Source: an uncultured Massilia sp.
Lineage (GTDB): Bacteria; Pseudomonadota; Gammaproteobacteria; Burkholderiales; Burkholderiaceae
DNA: 17,670 nt
NCBI GenBank assembly: GCA_946886065.1
Contig: CAMPHU010000084.1
Coordinates: forward strand, 1-17,670
Direction of reading: 5' to 3'
Below the pieces are notes generated by a model. The model saw only the letters and a program-made list of their open reading frames with translations, did no database searches and was not told where the DNA came from. The position numbers and the translations under genes were made by a program. Shown here one piece after another: positions 7,893-14,289 of the stretch (its first letter is position 1; every line of letters starts with the position of its first letter).

Positions 7893-9347
7893 ATGACCGC
7901 ACCACGCATCCTGGTCGTCGACGACGAAGCCGACCTGCGCGAACTGCTCGAGATCACCCTGCTCAAGATGGGCCTGGACGTCGACAGCGCCGCCACCCTG
8001 CGCCAGGCGCGCAGCCTGTTCGAGGAGCACGACTATTCGCTGGTGCTGACCGACATGCGCCTGCCCGACGGGCTGGGGATCGAACTGGTGCGCGAGATCA
8101 GCGCCTCGGGCAAGGGCACGCCGGTGGCCGTCATCACCGCCTTCGGCAGCGCCGAGAACGCGGTGGTGGCGCTCAAGGCCGGCGCCTTCGACTACATCGC
8201 CAAGCCGGTGGCGCTGGATGCGCTGCGCGTGATGGTGCGCTCGGCCCTGAAGCTGTCGGAAGGCGGGGCAGGGGAGCCGGAAGCGAACGCCGGCGCCTCG
8301 CGCCTGATCGGCAATTCGCCGGCCATGCAGTCGCTGCGCGCCCAGATCGCGCGCCTGGCGCGTTCCAATGCGCCGGTGTCGATCACCGGCGAATCGGGCG
8401 CCGGTAAAGAGCTGGCCGCGCGCGAGATCCACGCGCAAAGCTCGCGCGCCGCCAAGCCCTTCGTGGCGGTGAACTGCGGCGCGATTCCCGAGACCCTGAT
8501 GGAGGCCGAGTTCTTCGGCTACCGCAAGGGCGCCTTCACCGGCGCGGCGGACGAGCGCGAAGGCTTCTTCCAGGCGGCCGACGGCGGCACCCTGATGCTG
8601 GACGAGGTGGCTGACCTGCCGCTGGCGATGCAGGTCAAGCTGCTGCGCGCGATCCAGGAGCGGCGCGTGCGCAAGATCGGCGCCACCGCCGAGGAACCGG
8701 TCGACGTGCGCATCATCAGCGCCACCCACCAGGACCTGGCGCGCTGCGTCGAAACCGGCAAGTTCAGGCAAGACTTGTTCTACCGCCTGAACGTGATCGA
8801 GCTGGCGCTGCCGCCGCTGCGCGAGCGCCTGGCCGACCTCCCGGTGCTGGCCGACGCCATCCTGGCCAGGCTGGCCGGGCCGGGCAAGGCCTCGCTCGGC
8901 CCCGGCGTGCTGGATGCGCTGCGCGCGTATTCCTTCCCCGGCAACGTGCGCGAGCTGGAGAACGTGCTGGAACGGGCGCTGGCCTTCGCCAACGACGGCG
9001 TGATCGAAGTCGGCGACTTGTCGCTGAAGGCGGCGCGGCCCGGCGAGCCGGCACTGCGCGAGCCGGTGGCGCCGACCGTGGCCCCGGCCTTGCCCGTGAC
9101 GCCCGAACCGGCGCCGCCTGTACCGGCGGCGGCCCCGGTGCCGGCGCCCGGACCGGTGGCCCTGGGCCCGGCGGAACTGCCCGGCAACCTGCCGGCCTAC
9201 CTGGAGCAGGTGGAGCGCGACATCATCCAGCGCGCCCTGCAGCAGACCCAGTTCAATCGCACCCAGGCGGCCAGCCTGCTGGGAATCAGCGTGCGGCAGC
9301 TGCGCTACTCGATGCAAAAGCTGGAGATCAGCGCGCCGGAAGACTGA
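7893..9347 (+). CDS. pilR: Type IV pilus sigma-54 response regulator PilR
   Basis: A 484-residue NtrC-type activator. The receiver domain (1-120) has D10/D11, phosphoacceptor D54 in LTDMRLPDG and K104. The AAA+ domain (about 138-370) has Walker A GESGAGKE (166-173), the sigma-54 contact loop GAFTGA (213-218), Walker B LMLDE (234-238) and FRQDLFYRLN (291-300). A Fis-type helix-turn-helix lies at about 450-478 (NRTQAASLLGISVRQLRYSM). It activates sigma-54 promoters such as pilA; no pilin gene is in the window. AAGGA at 7882-7886 sets the ATG. Residues 386-427 are a Pro/Ala/Val-rich linker before the DNA-binding helix. No T-run terminator follows the stop. Confidence 0.95.
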   Translation: MTAPRILVVDDEADLRELLEITLLKMGLDVDSAATLRQARSLFEEHDYSLVLTDMRLPDGLGIELVREISASGKGTPVAVITAFGSAENAVVALKAGAFDYIAKPVALDALRVMVRSALKLSEGGAGEPEANAGASRLIGNSPAMQSLRAQIARLARSNAPVSITGESGAGKELAAREIHAQSSRAAKPFVAVNCGAIPETLMEAEFFGYRKGAFTGAADEREGFFQAADGGTLMLDEVADLPLAMQVKLLRAIQERRVRKIGATAEEPVDVRIISATHQDLARCVETGKFRQDLFYRLNVIELALPPLRERLADLPVLADAILARLAGPGKASLGPGVLDALRAYSFPGNVRELENVLERALAFANDGVIEVGDLSLKAARPGEPALREPVAPTVAPALPVTPEPAPPVPAAAPVPAPGPVALGPAELPGNLPAYLEQVERDIIQRALQQTQFNRTQAASLLGISVRQLRYSMQKLEISAPED

Positions 9348-9384
9348 AGCAGGAGCGTACATACGGCGGGTGGGCTGGCGTGCA

Positions 9385-9400
9385 GCCCTAGATCTAGTGT
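9385..9400. promoter_or_regulatory. Distal NrdR-box-like palindrome
   Basis: CTAGATCTAGTG at 9388-9399 is an exact 12-base copy of the site at 9664-9675. The 16-mer matches 12 of 16 positions of the NrdR consensus acaCwAtATaTwGtgt. It lies 41 bases after pilR, with no partner box about 30 bp away. The function is uncertain. Confidence 0.35.
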
Positions 9401-9610
9401 TCCGGCTTCGCCCGCTCCTTCATTATCTTGAAATTAATCTGGTGCAAAATGCACTTCCGCAGTGCAACAACGCCCTGTTCTGATTACTCAATAGGCAGCG
9501 CAAAACACCGATGTTAGTGCTCGCTTACCGCGCACTCGGCATCTTTCGGATGACTTCAAAAGTCAAGACTCCGCACCACGATTCATCCCAAAAATTGAGA
9601 ATTTATTTAC

Positions 9611-9640
9611 TTGCCTGTATCGCAAACGAGGTACTACAAT
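9611..9640 (+). promoter_or_regulatory. Probable sigma-70 promoter of nrdA
   Basis: TTGCCT (9611-9616, 4 of 6 to consensus) and TACAAT (9635-9640, 5 of 6) are separated by 18 bases, giving a start near 9648. The -10 lies inside one NrdR-like box, and a second box begins about 13 bases downstream of the predicted start, as expected for a repressor-controlled promoter. Confidence 0.5.
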
Positions 9641-9676
9641 TAGTCTCATCTCAAGGCCGGACACTAGATCTAGTGG
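9631..9676. promoter_or_regulatory. Tandem NrdR-box-like operator of nrdA
   Basis: Box 1 (9631-9646) has ACTA-CAAT-TAGT and matches the NrdR consensus acaCwAtATaTwGtgt at 10 of 16 positions. Box 2 (9661-9676) contains the perfect palindrome CACTAGATCTAGTG and matches 13 of 16. Their centres are 30 bp apart, close to the roughly three helical turns typical of paired NrdR boxes. A half site (CAACTAGGTC, 9691-9700) continues the same 30-bp phase. NrdR represses reductase genes when (d)ATP is plentiful; its gene is not in this window. Confidence 0.55.
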
Positions 9677-9708
9677 TAGTAGACAACAAGCAACTAGGTC
9701 CTCCGGCA

Positions 9709-9730
9709 GCCGGCAAGCGCAGCTTCCGGC
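9709..9730 (+). promoter_or_regulatory. Hairpin in the predicted nrdA leader
   Basis: GCCGG-c-AAGC pairs with GCTT-CCGGC around a GCA loop: nine pairs with one bulged C. It would sit about 60 bases into the predicted nrdA transcript and has no T run after it, so it is not a terminator. It may affect leader stability or translation. Confidence 0.4.
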
Positions 9731-9885
9731 CCGAATATCGATGTAACCGTTACCCTGCATATCTGGTTTGCCAGCTTAGGCCACCGGCTGGCGGGGTCTC
9801 GTTTTGCTTTTAATTTTGTCAACGGACCGCACGACGGTCACAGTGATAACAAATCGGCGGCAACGGCTGCCATCCTGGAGGCTCA

Positions 9886-12810
9886 ATGCAAACAGCACAA
9901 GACATCTCGATCAACCCGCACGTCACCCCAGGAACGGCGGCGAACGGCGCCACGCCGGCCGACATCGTCGCGCGCGGTGACTACCGTGTCATCCGCCGCA
10001 ATGGCGCCGTGGTCGCGTTCGAGCCGCACAAGATCTCGGTCGCGATGACCAAGGCCTTCCTCGCCGTCGCCGGCGGGCAGGGCGCCGTCTCGGCCCGCAT
10101 CCGCGAGCTGGTGGAACAGCTGACCAACAACGTCGTGGCCGCGCTGGTGCGCCGCCAGCCGAATGGCGGCACCTTCCACATCGAAGACGTGCAGGACCAG
10201 GTCGAGCTGTCGCTGATGCGTTCGGGCGAACACGATGTCGCGCGCGAATACGTGCTGTACCGCGCCAAGCGCATGGAAGAGCGCCGCGCCGCCAAGGAAG
10301 CCGCCGGCGGTACCGCCGTCGTCGCTCCGCAGATCCACGTGGTCGACGGCGGCGAGCGCCGTCCGCTGGACCTGAACGCCGTCTCGAGCCTGATCAACGC
10401 CGCCTGCGCCGGCCTGGAAAAGCATGTCGACGCCGATGCGATCGTCGCCGAGACCATGAAGAACCTGTACGACGGCGTGCCGGTCGAGGAACTGCACAAG
10501 TCCGCCATCCTGGCCGCTAGAGCCCTGATGGAAAAGGACCCGGCCTACAGCCAGGTGACCGCCCGCATCCTGCTGCACACCATCCGCAAGGAAGTCTTCG
10601 GCAAGGAAGTCGCGCAAGCCGCCGCCGCCGCCGAGTACATCACCTACTTCCCGAAGTACATCGCCAAGGGCATCGAGAACGAGCTGCTGGACGAAGAGCT
10701 GGGCAAGTACGACCTCGAGCGCCTGGCCAAGGCCCTGGTCGCCGACCGTGACCTGCAGTTCGGCTACATCGGCCTGCAGACCCTGTACGACCGCTACTTC
10801 CTGCACGTGCGCGACGTGCGCATCGAAATGCCGCAGGCCTTCTACATGCGCGTCGCGATGGGCCTGGCCCTGCGCGAAGCCGACCGCGAAGCGCGCGCCA
10901 TCGAGTTCTACAACCTGCTGTCGTCGTTCGACTTCATGAGCTCGACCCCGACCCTGTTCAACTCGGGCACCCGCCGCTCGCAGCTGTCGTCGTGCTACCT
11001 GACCACCGTCGGCGACGACCTGGAAGGCATCTACGACGCCATCAAGGAAAACGCGCTGCTGTCGAAGTTCGCCGGCGGCCTGGGCAACGACTGGACCCCG
11101 GTCCGCGCGCTGGGTTCGCGCATCAAGGGCACCAACGGCCGTTCGCAGGGCGTGGTCCCGTTCCTGAAGGTCGTCAACGACACCGCCGTCGCGGTCAACC
11201 AGGGCGGCAAGCGCAAGGGCGCGGTCTGCGCCTACCTGGAAACCTGGCACATGGACATCGAGGAATTCCTCGACCTGCGCAAGAACACCGGCGACGACCG
11301 CCGCCGCACCCACGACATGAACACCGCGAACTGGATTCCGGACCTGTTCATGAAGCGCGTGATGGAAAAGGGCAACTGGACCCTGTTCTCGCCGTCGGAA
11401 ACCCCGGACCTGCACGACCTGACCGGCAAGGCCTTCGAGCAAGCCTACGTGGCGTACGAAGCCAAGGCCGAGCGCGGCGAGATGTCCGTGTTCAAGAAGA
11501 TCGAAGCGCTGGACCTGTGGCGCAAGATGCTGTCGATGCTGTTCGAGACCGGCCACCCGTGGATCACCTTCAAGGATCCGTGCAACATCCGTTCGCCGCA
11601 GCAGCACGTGGGCGTGGTGCACTCGTCGAACCTGTGCACCGAGATCACCCTGAACACCAGCGCCGACGAAATCGCCGTCTGCAACCTGGGCTCGGTGAAC
11701 CTGCCGCAGCACATGAAGGGCGATGGCCTGGACCACGTCAAGCTGCAGAAGACCATCCGCACCGCGATGCGCATGCTGGACAACGTCATCGACATCAACT
11801 ACTACGCTGTCGACAAGGCGCGCAACTCGAACATGCGCCACCGTCCGGTGGGCATGGGCATCATGGGTCACCAGGACTGCCTGCACATGATGCGCGTGCC
11901 GTTCGCTTCGGATAAAGCCGTCGAATTCGCCGACAAGTCGATGGAAGCCGTCTGCTACTACGCCTACCTGGCATCGACCGAGCTGGCGGAAGAGCGCGGC
12001 CGCTACGAGACCTACACCGGCTCGTTGTGGGACCGCGGCATCCTGCCGCAGGACTCGATCAAGCTGCTGGCGGAAGAGCGCGGCGGCTACCTGGAGCAGG
12101 ACACCAGCGAATCGATGGACTGGAGCGTGGTGCGCAATCGCATCAAGCAGTTCGGCATGCGTAACTCGAACTGCGTGGCGATCGCCCCGACCGCGACCAT
12201 CTCGAACATCATCGGCGTGTCGGCTTGCATCGAGCCGACCTTCCAGAACCTGTACGTGAAGTCGAACCTGTCGGGCGAATTCACCGAGATCAATTCGTAC
12301 CTGGTGCGCGACCTGAAGGCACGCGACCTGTGGGACGAAGTGATGATCGCCGACCTGAAGTACTTCGACGGTTCGCTGAGCAAGATCGACCGCGTGCCGC
12401 AAGACCTGCGCGACATCTACGCCACCGCGTTCGAAGTCGAGCCGAAGTGGCTGGTGGAAGCCGCCTCGCGCCGCCAGAAGTGGATCGACCAGGCCCAGTC
12501 GCTGAACATCTACATGGCCGGCGCATCGGGCAAGAAGCTGGACGAGACCTACAAGCTGGCCTGGCTGCGCGGCCTGAAGACCACCTACTACCTGCGCACC
12601 ATCGCCGCGACCCACATGGAGAAGTCGACCACCCGCACCGGCGCCCTGAACGCCGTGCCGGTCTCGGGCGGCCTCCAGGCCGGCCACGCCGCTCCGGCCG
12701 CCGCCGCCCCGGTGGCAGCCGCTCCGGCAGCCGCCGACGTGGTGGAAGGCGCCGCCTGCTACCTGCGTCCGGGCGACGCCGGCTTCGACGAGTGCGAAGC
12801 CTGCCAGTAA
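9886..12810 (+). CDS. nrdA: Class Ia ribonucleoside-diphosphate reductase, alpha subunit NrdA
   Basis: A 974-residue catalytic subunit that reduces ribonucleoside diphosphates with the radical supplied by NrdB. An N-terminal ATP-cone (about 33-130) gives the dATP off-switch; residues about 150-240 look like a second, degenerate cone, as in the long Pseudomonas NrdA. The barrel shows the redox pair C370 (SSCYL) and C599 (AVCNLGS), the active site N582-L-C584-T-E586, and the radical-path tyrosines Y901-Y902 (KTTYYLRT). A Pro/Ala linker (about 935-952) leads to a tail with C970 and C973 (DECEACQ), which should re-reduce the active site. GGAGG at 9877-9881 sets the ATG. Codons are strongly biased (Ser mostly TCG, Leu mostly CTG), which fits high expression. 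Confidence 0.97.
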   Translation: MQTAQDISINPHVTPGTAANGATPADIVARGDYRVIRRNGAVVAFEPHKISVAMTKAFLAVAGGQGAVSARIRELVEQLTNNVVAALVRRQPNGGTFHIEDVQDQVELSLMRSGEHDVAREYVLYRAKRMEERRAAKEAAGGTAVVAPQIHVVDGGERRPLDLNAVSSLINAACAGLEKHVDADAIVAETMKNLYDGVPVEELHKSAILAARALMEKDPAYSQVTARILLHTIRKEVFGKEVAQAAAAAEYITYFPKYIAKGIENELLDEELGKYDLERLAKALVADRDLQFGYIGLQTLYDRYFLHVRDVRIEMPQAFYMRVAMGLALREADREARAIEFYNLLSSFDFMSSTPTLFNSGTRRSQLSSCYLTTVGDDLEGIYDAIKENALLSKFAGGLGNDWTPVRALGSRIKGTNGRSQGVVPFLKVVNDTAVAVNQGGKRKGAVCAYLETWHMDIEEFLDLRKNTGDDRRRTHDMNTANWIPDLFMKRVMEKGNWTLFSPSETPDLHDLTGKAFEQAYVAYEAKAERGEMSVFKKIEALDLWRKMLSMLFETGHPWITFKDPCNIRSPQQHVGVVHSSNLCTEITLNTSADEIAVCNLGSVNLPQHMKGDGLDHVKLQKTIRTAMRMLDNVIDINYYAVDKARNSNMRHRPVGMGIMGHQDCLHMMRVPFASDKAVEFADKSMEAVCYYAYLASTELAEERGRYETYTGSLWDRGILPQDSIKLLAEERGGYLEQDTSESMDWSVVRNRIKQFGMRNSNCVAIAPTATISNIIGVSACIEPTFQNLYVKSNLSGEFTEINSYLVRDLKARDLWDEVMIADLKYFDGSLSKIDRVPQDLRDIYATAFEVEPKWLVEAASRRQKWIDQAQSLNIYMAGASGKKLDETYKLAWLRGLKTTYYLRTIAATHMEKSTTRTGALNAVPVSGGLQAGHAAPAAAAPVAAAPAAADVVEGAACYLRPGDAGFDECEACQ

Positions 12811-12820
12811 TCGGCTGAAT

Positions 12821-12852
12821 GGCACAGGCTTGCGTGATCGCAGGCCTGTGCC
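12821..12852 (+). other. Strong 14-bp hairpin after nrdA
   Basis: Bases 12821-12834 pair fully with 12839-12852 around a TGAT loop, with one G-U pair; the outer stem is GGCACAGGC/GCCTGTGCC. It begins ten bases after the nrdA stop. There is no T run, so it is more likely an RNA-stabilising or processing structure than an intrinsic terminator. Confidence 0.75.
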
Positions 12853-12861
12853 GCTAAAACG

Positions 12862-12885
12862 GCTAGCCGCGCTTGATTGGCTAGC
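12862..12885 (+). repeat. Second inverted repeat in the nrdA-nrdB spacer
   Basis: GCTAGCC (12862-12868) pairs with GGCTAGC (12879-12885) across a 10-base loop. It follows the 14-bp hairpin by nine bases and comes before the REP-like repeat. It has no T run. Confidence 0.5.
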
Positions 12886-12913
12886 ACCTGAATTTGTACC
12901 ACCGACCTCAAAA

Positions 12914-12944
12914 CCGTCATTCCCGCGAAGGCGGGAACCCAAGT
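12914..12944 (+). repeat. REP-like 31-bp palindromic repeat, copy 3
   Basis: This is identical over 31 bases to copy 2 at 120-150. The stem TTCCCGC (12920-12926) pairs with GCGGGAA (12931-12937) around GAAG. Unlike copies 1 and 2 it stands alone, inside the nrdA-nrdB spacer. Confidence 0.85.
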
Positions 12945-13046
12945 CCGCAGCACACCGCCAGCGCTTGAGTTCCACCGGAACTGACGATCACCACGAATAG
13001 TTAAGGCCCCGCCATCAAAGGAGGCCACGAAAGAAGGATTAAAGAC

Positions 13047-14153
13047 ATGCTCTCTTGGGACGACGAACCGACCAGCGCCCCGCGCGCCCCGCAAACCGCA
13101 GCCTCGGAAGGTGCAGCACCGGCCGCCGAAGTGGCGAAACGCGTCAACGCCGACGACAAGCGCATCATCAACGGCCAGACCGACGTGAACCAGCTGGTCC
13201 CGTTCAAGTACAAGTGGGCATGGGACAAGTACCTGGCCGGCTGCGCCAACCACTGGATGCCGCAGGAAGTGAACATGCAGCGCGACATCGAGCTGTGGAA
13301 GAACCCGAACGGCCTGACGGAAGACGAGCGCCGCCTGGTCAAGCGCAACCTGGGCTTCTTCGTGACCGCCGACTCGCTGGCCGCGAACAACATCGTGCTG
13401 GGCACCTACCGCCACATCACCGCGCCGGAATGCCGCCAGTACCTGCTGCGCCAGGCCTTCGAAGAGGCGATCCACACCCACGCCTACCAGTACATCGTCG
13501 AGTCGCTGGGCCTGGACGAGCGCGAGATCTTCAATGCCTACAACGAGATCGAATCGATCCACGACAAGGACCAGTTCCTGATCCCGTTCATCAACGTCCT
13601 GACCGACCCTGACTTCAAGACCGGCACCCTGGAAAACGACCAGAAGCTGCTGAAGTCGATCATCGTGTTCGCCTGCCTGATGGAAGGCCTGTTCTTCTAC
13701 GTCGGCTTCACCCAGATCCTGGCGCTGGGCCGCCAGAACAAGATGACCGGCGCCGCCGAGCAGTACCAGTACATCCTGCGCGACGAGTCGATGCACGTGA
13801 ACTTCGGCATCGACCTGATCAACACGATCAAGATGGAAAACCCGCAGCTGTGGACCCCGGCCTTCCGCGACGAGATCAAGGAACTGTTCCTGAAAGCCGT
13901 CGAACTGGAATACCGCTACGCCGAAGACACCATGCCGCGCGGCGTGCTGGGCCTGAACGCCCCGATGTTCAAGGGCTACCTGCGCTTCATCGCCAACCGC
14001 CGCGCCGTGCAGATCGGCCTGGATCCGCTGTTCCCGAACGAAGAGAACCCGTTCCCGTGGATGAGCGAGATGATCGACCTGAAGAAGGAGCGTAACTTCT
14101 TCGAGACCCGCGTGACCGAGTACCAGACCGGCGGTACCCTGAGCTGGGACTGA
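13047..14153 (+). CDS. nrdB: Class Ia ribonucleoside-diphosphate reductase, beta subunit NrdB
   Basis: A 368-residue radical-generating subunit. Di-metal ligands are visible as D109 (TADSL), E140 and H143 (EEAIH), E213 (LMEGLFF), and E247 and H250 (RDESMH). The radical tyrosine is Y147, seven residues after E140 as in E. coli (E115/Y122), so this is a tyrosyl-radical enzyme and not the tyrosine-lacking class Ic. Residues 8-30 are a Pro/Ala-rich, probably disordered stretch. The protein begins MLSWDDE and ends GGTLSWD; the C-terminal tail is the family's NrdA-docking element. AAGGA at 13034-13038 sets the start; a stronger AAAGGAGG at 13017-13024 is too far away to serve it. Spacing from nrdA is 236 bases, and a terminator follows. 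Confidence 0.96.
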   Translation: MLSWDDEPTSAPRAPQTAASEGAAPAAEVAKRVNADDKRIINGQTDVNQLVPFKYKWAWDKYLAGCANHWMPQEVNMQRDIELWKNPNGLTEDERRLVKRNLGFFVTADSLAANNIVLGTYRHITAPECRQYLLRQAFEEAIHTHAYQYIVESLGLDEREIFNAYNEIESIHDKDQFLIPFINVLTDPDFKTGTLENDQKLLKSIIVFACLMEGLFFYVGFTQILALGRQNKMTGAAEQYQYILRDESMHVNFGIDLINTIKMENPQLWTPAFRDEIKELFLKAVELEYRYAEDTMPRGVLGLNAPMFKGYLRFIANRRAVQIGLDPLFPNEENPFPWMSEMIDLKKERNFFETRVTEYQTGGTLSWD

Positions 14154-14176
14154 CCGGCGTCCACACGCACCCCGAG

Positions 14177-14212
14177 AACGCCCGCCTGGCCGACGCCAGC
14201 CGGGCGTTTTTT
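14177..14212 (+). terminator. Intrinsic terminator after nrdB
   Basis: Bases 14177-14190 pair with 14195-14208 around a CGAC loop (14 positions, one C-C mismatch), followed at once by a run of six T (14207-14212). It starts 24 bases after the nrdB stop and closes the nrdAB unit. Confidence 0.92.
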
Positions 14213-14289
14213 CATGCCCGGCCGGGCGCCTGAAGAAAACGCCGATCCGGCGTACCATGTCCGATCCAGCTCTTCAGGAGGACCCGACG

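Larger units (their letters stand above)
9348..9885. other. 538-bp AT-richer regulatory region between pilR and nrdA
   Basis: No gene is supported here: the 100-codon frame at 9511-9813 has no ribosome site and no recognisable domain, and it crosses the probable nrdA promoter. Composition is clearly more AT-rich than the flanking genes. The region holds two copies of CTAGATCTAGTG, a promoter-like pair, several short perfect inverted repeats (9442-9465 and 9551-9570) and a GC-rich hairpin (9709-9730). The probable nrdA leader would be about 240 bases. A weaker stem at 9770-9775/9787-9792 is followed eight bases later by a T-rich stretch and could be an attenuator, but support is slight. Confidence 0.6.

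Noticed and set aside
5970..9362. 1130-codon minus-strand open frame opposite the PP0621-like gene, pilS and pilR
   Set aside because: It is a shadow of high-GC codon bias: the translation is low-complexity (His, Gln, Arg, Gly, Ala), has no domain, and the plus strand carries clear intact genes.
9563..9760. 65-codon minus-strand frame in the same gap
   Set aside because: It covers the same regulatory sequence, has no domain and no ribosome site that I can see.
9511..9813. 100-codon plus-strand frame between pilR and nrdA
   Set aside because: It has no ribosome site, no recognisable domain and non-host-like codon use, and it runs across the probable nrdA promoter and operator.
9770..9885. 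Cobalamin riboswitch before nrdA
   Set aside because: Considered because some reductase genes carry one, but the conserved GCCACTG B12 box and partner segments are not present.
9883..12975. 1030-codon minus-strand open frame opposite nrdA
   Set aside because: It lies opposite a strongly codon-biased essential gene; its composition is unnatural (long runs of V, H, Q, D, R) and no motif is recognisable.
13047..14153. Class Ic (tyrosine-free, Mn/Fe) NrdB
   Set aside because: The radical tyrosine is present (Y147 in EAIHTHAY), so the protein fits a tyrosyl-radical enzyme.
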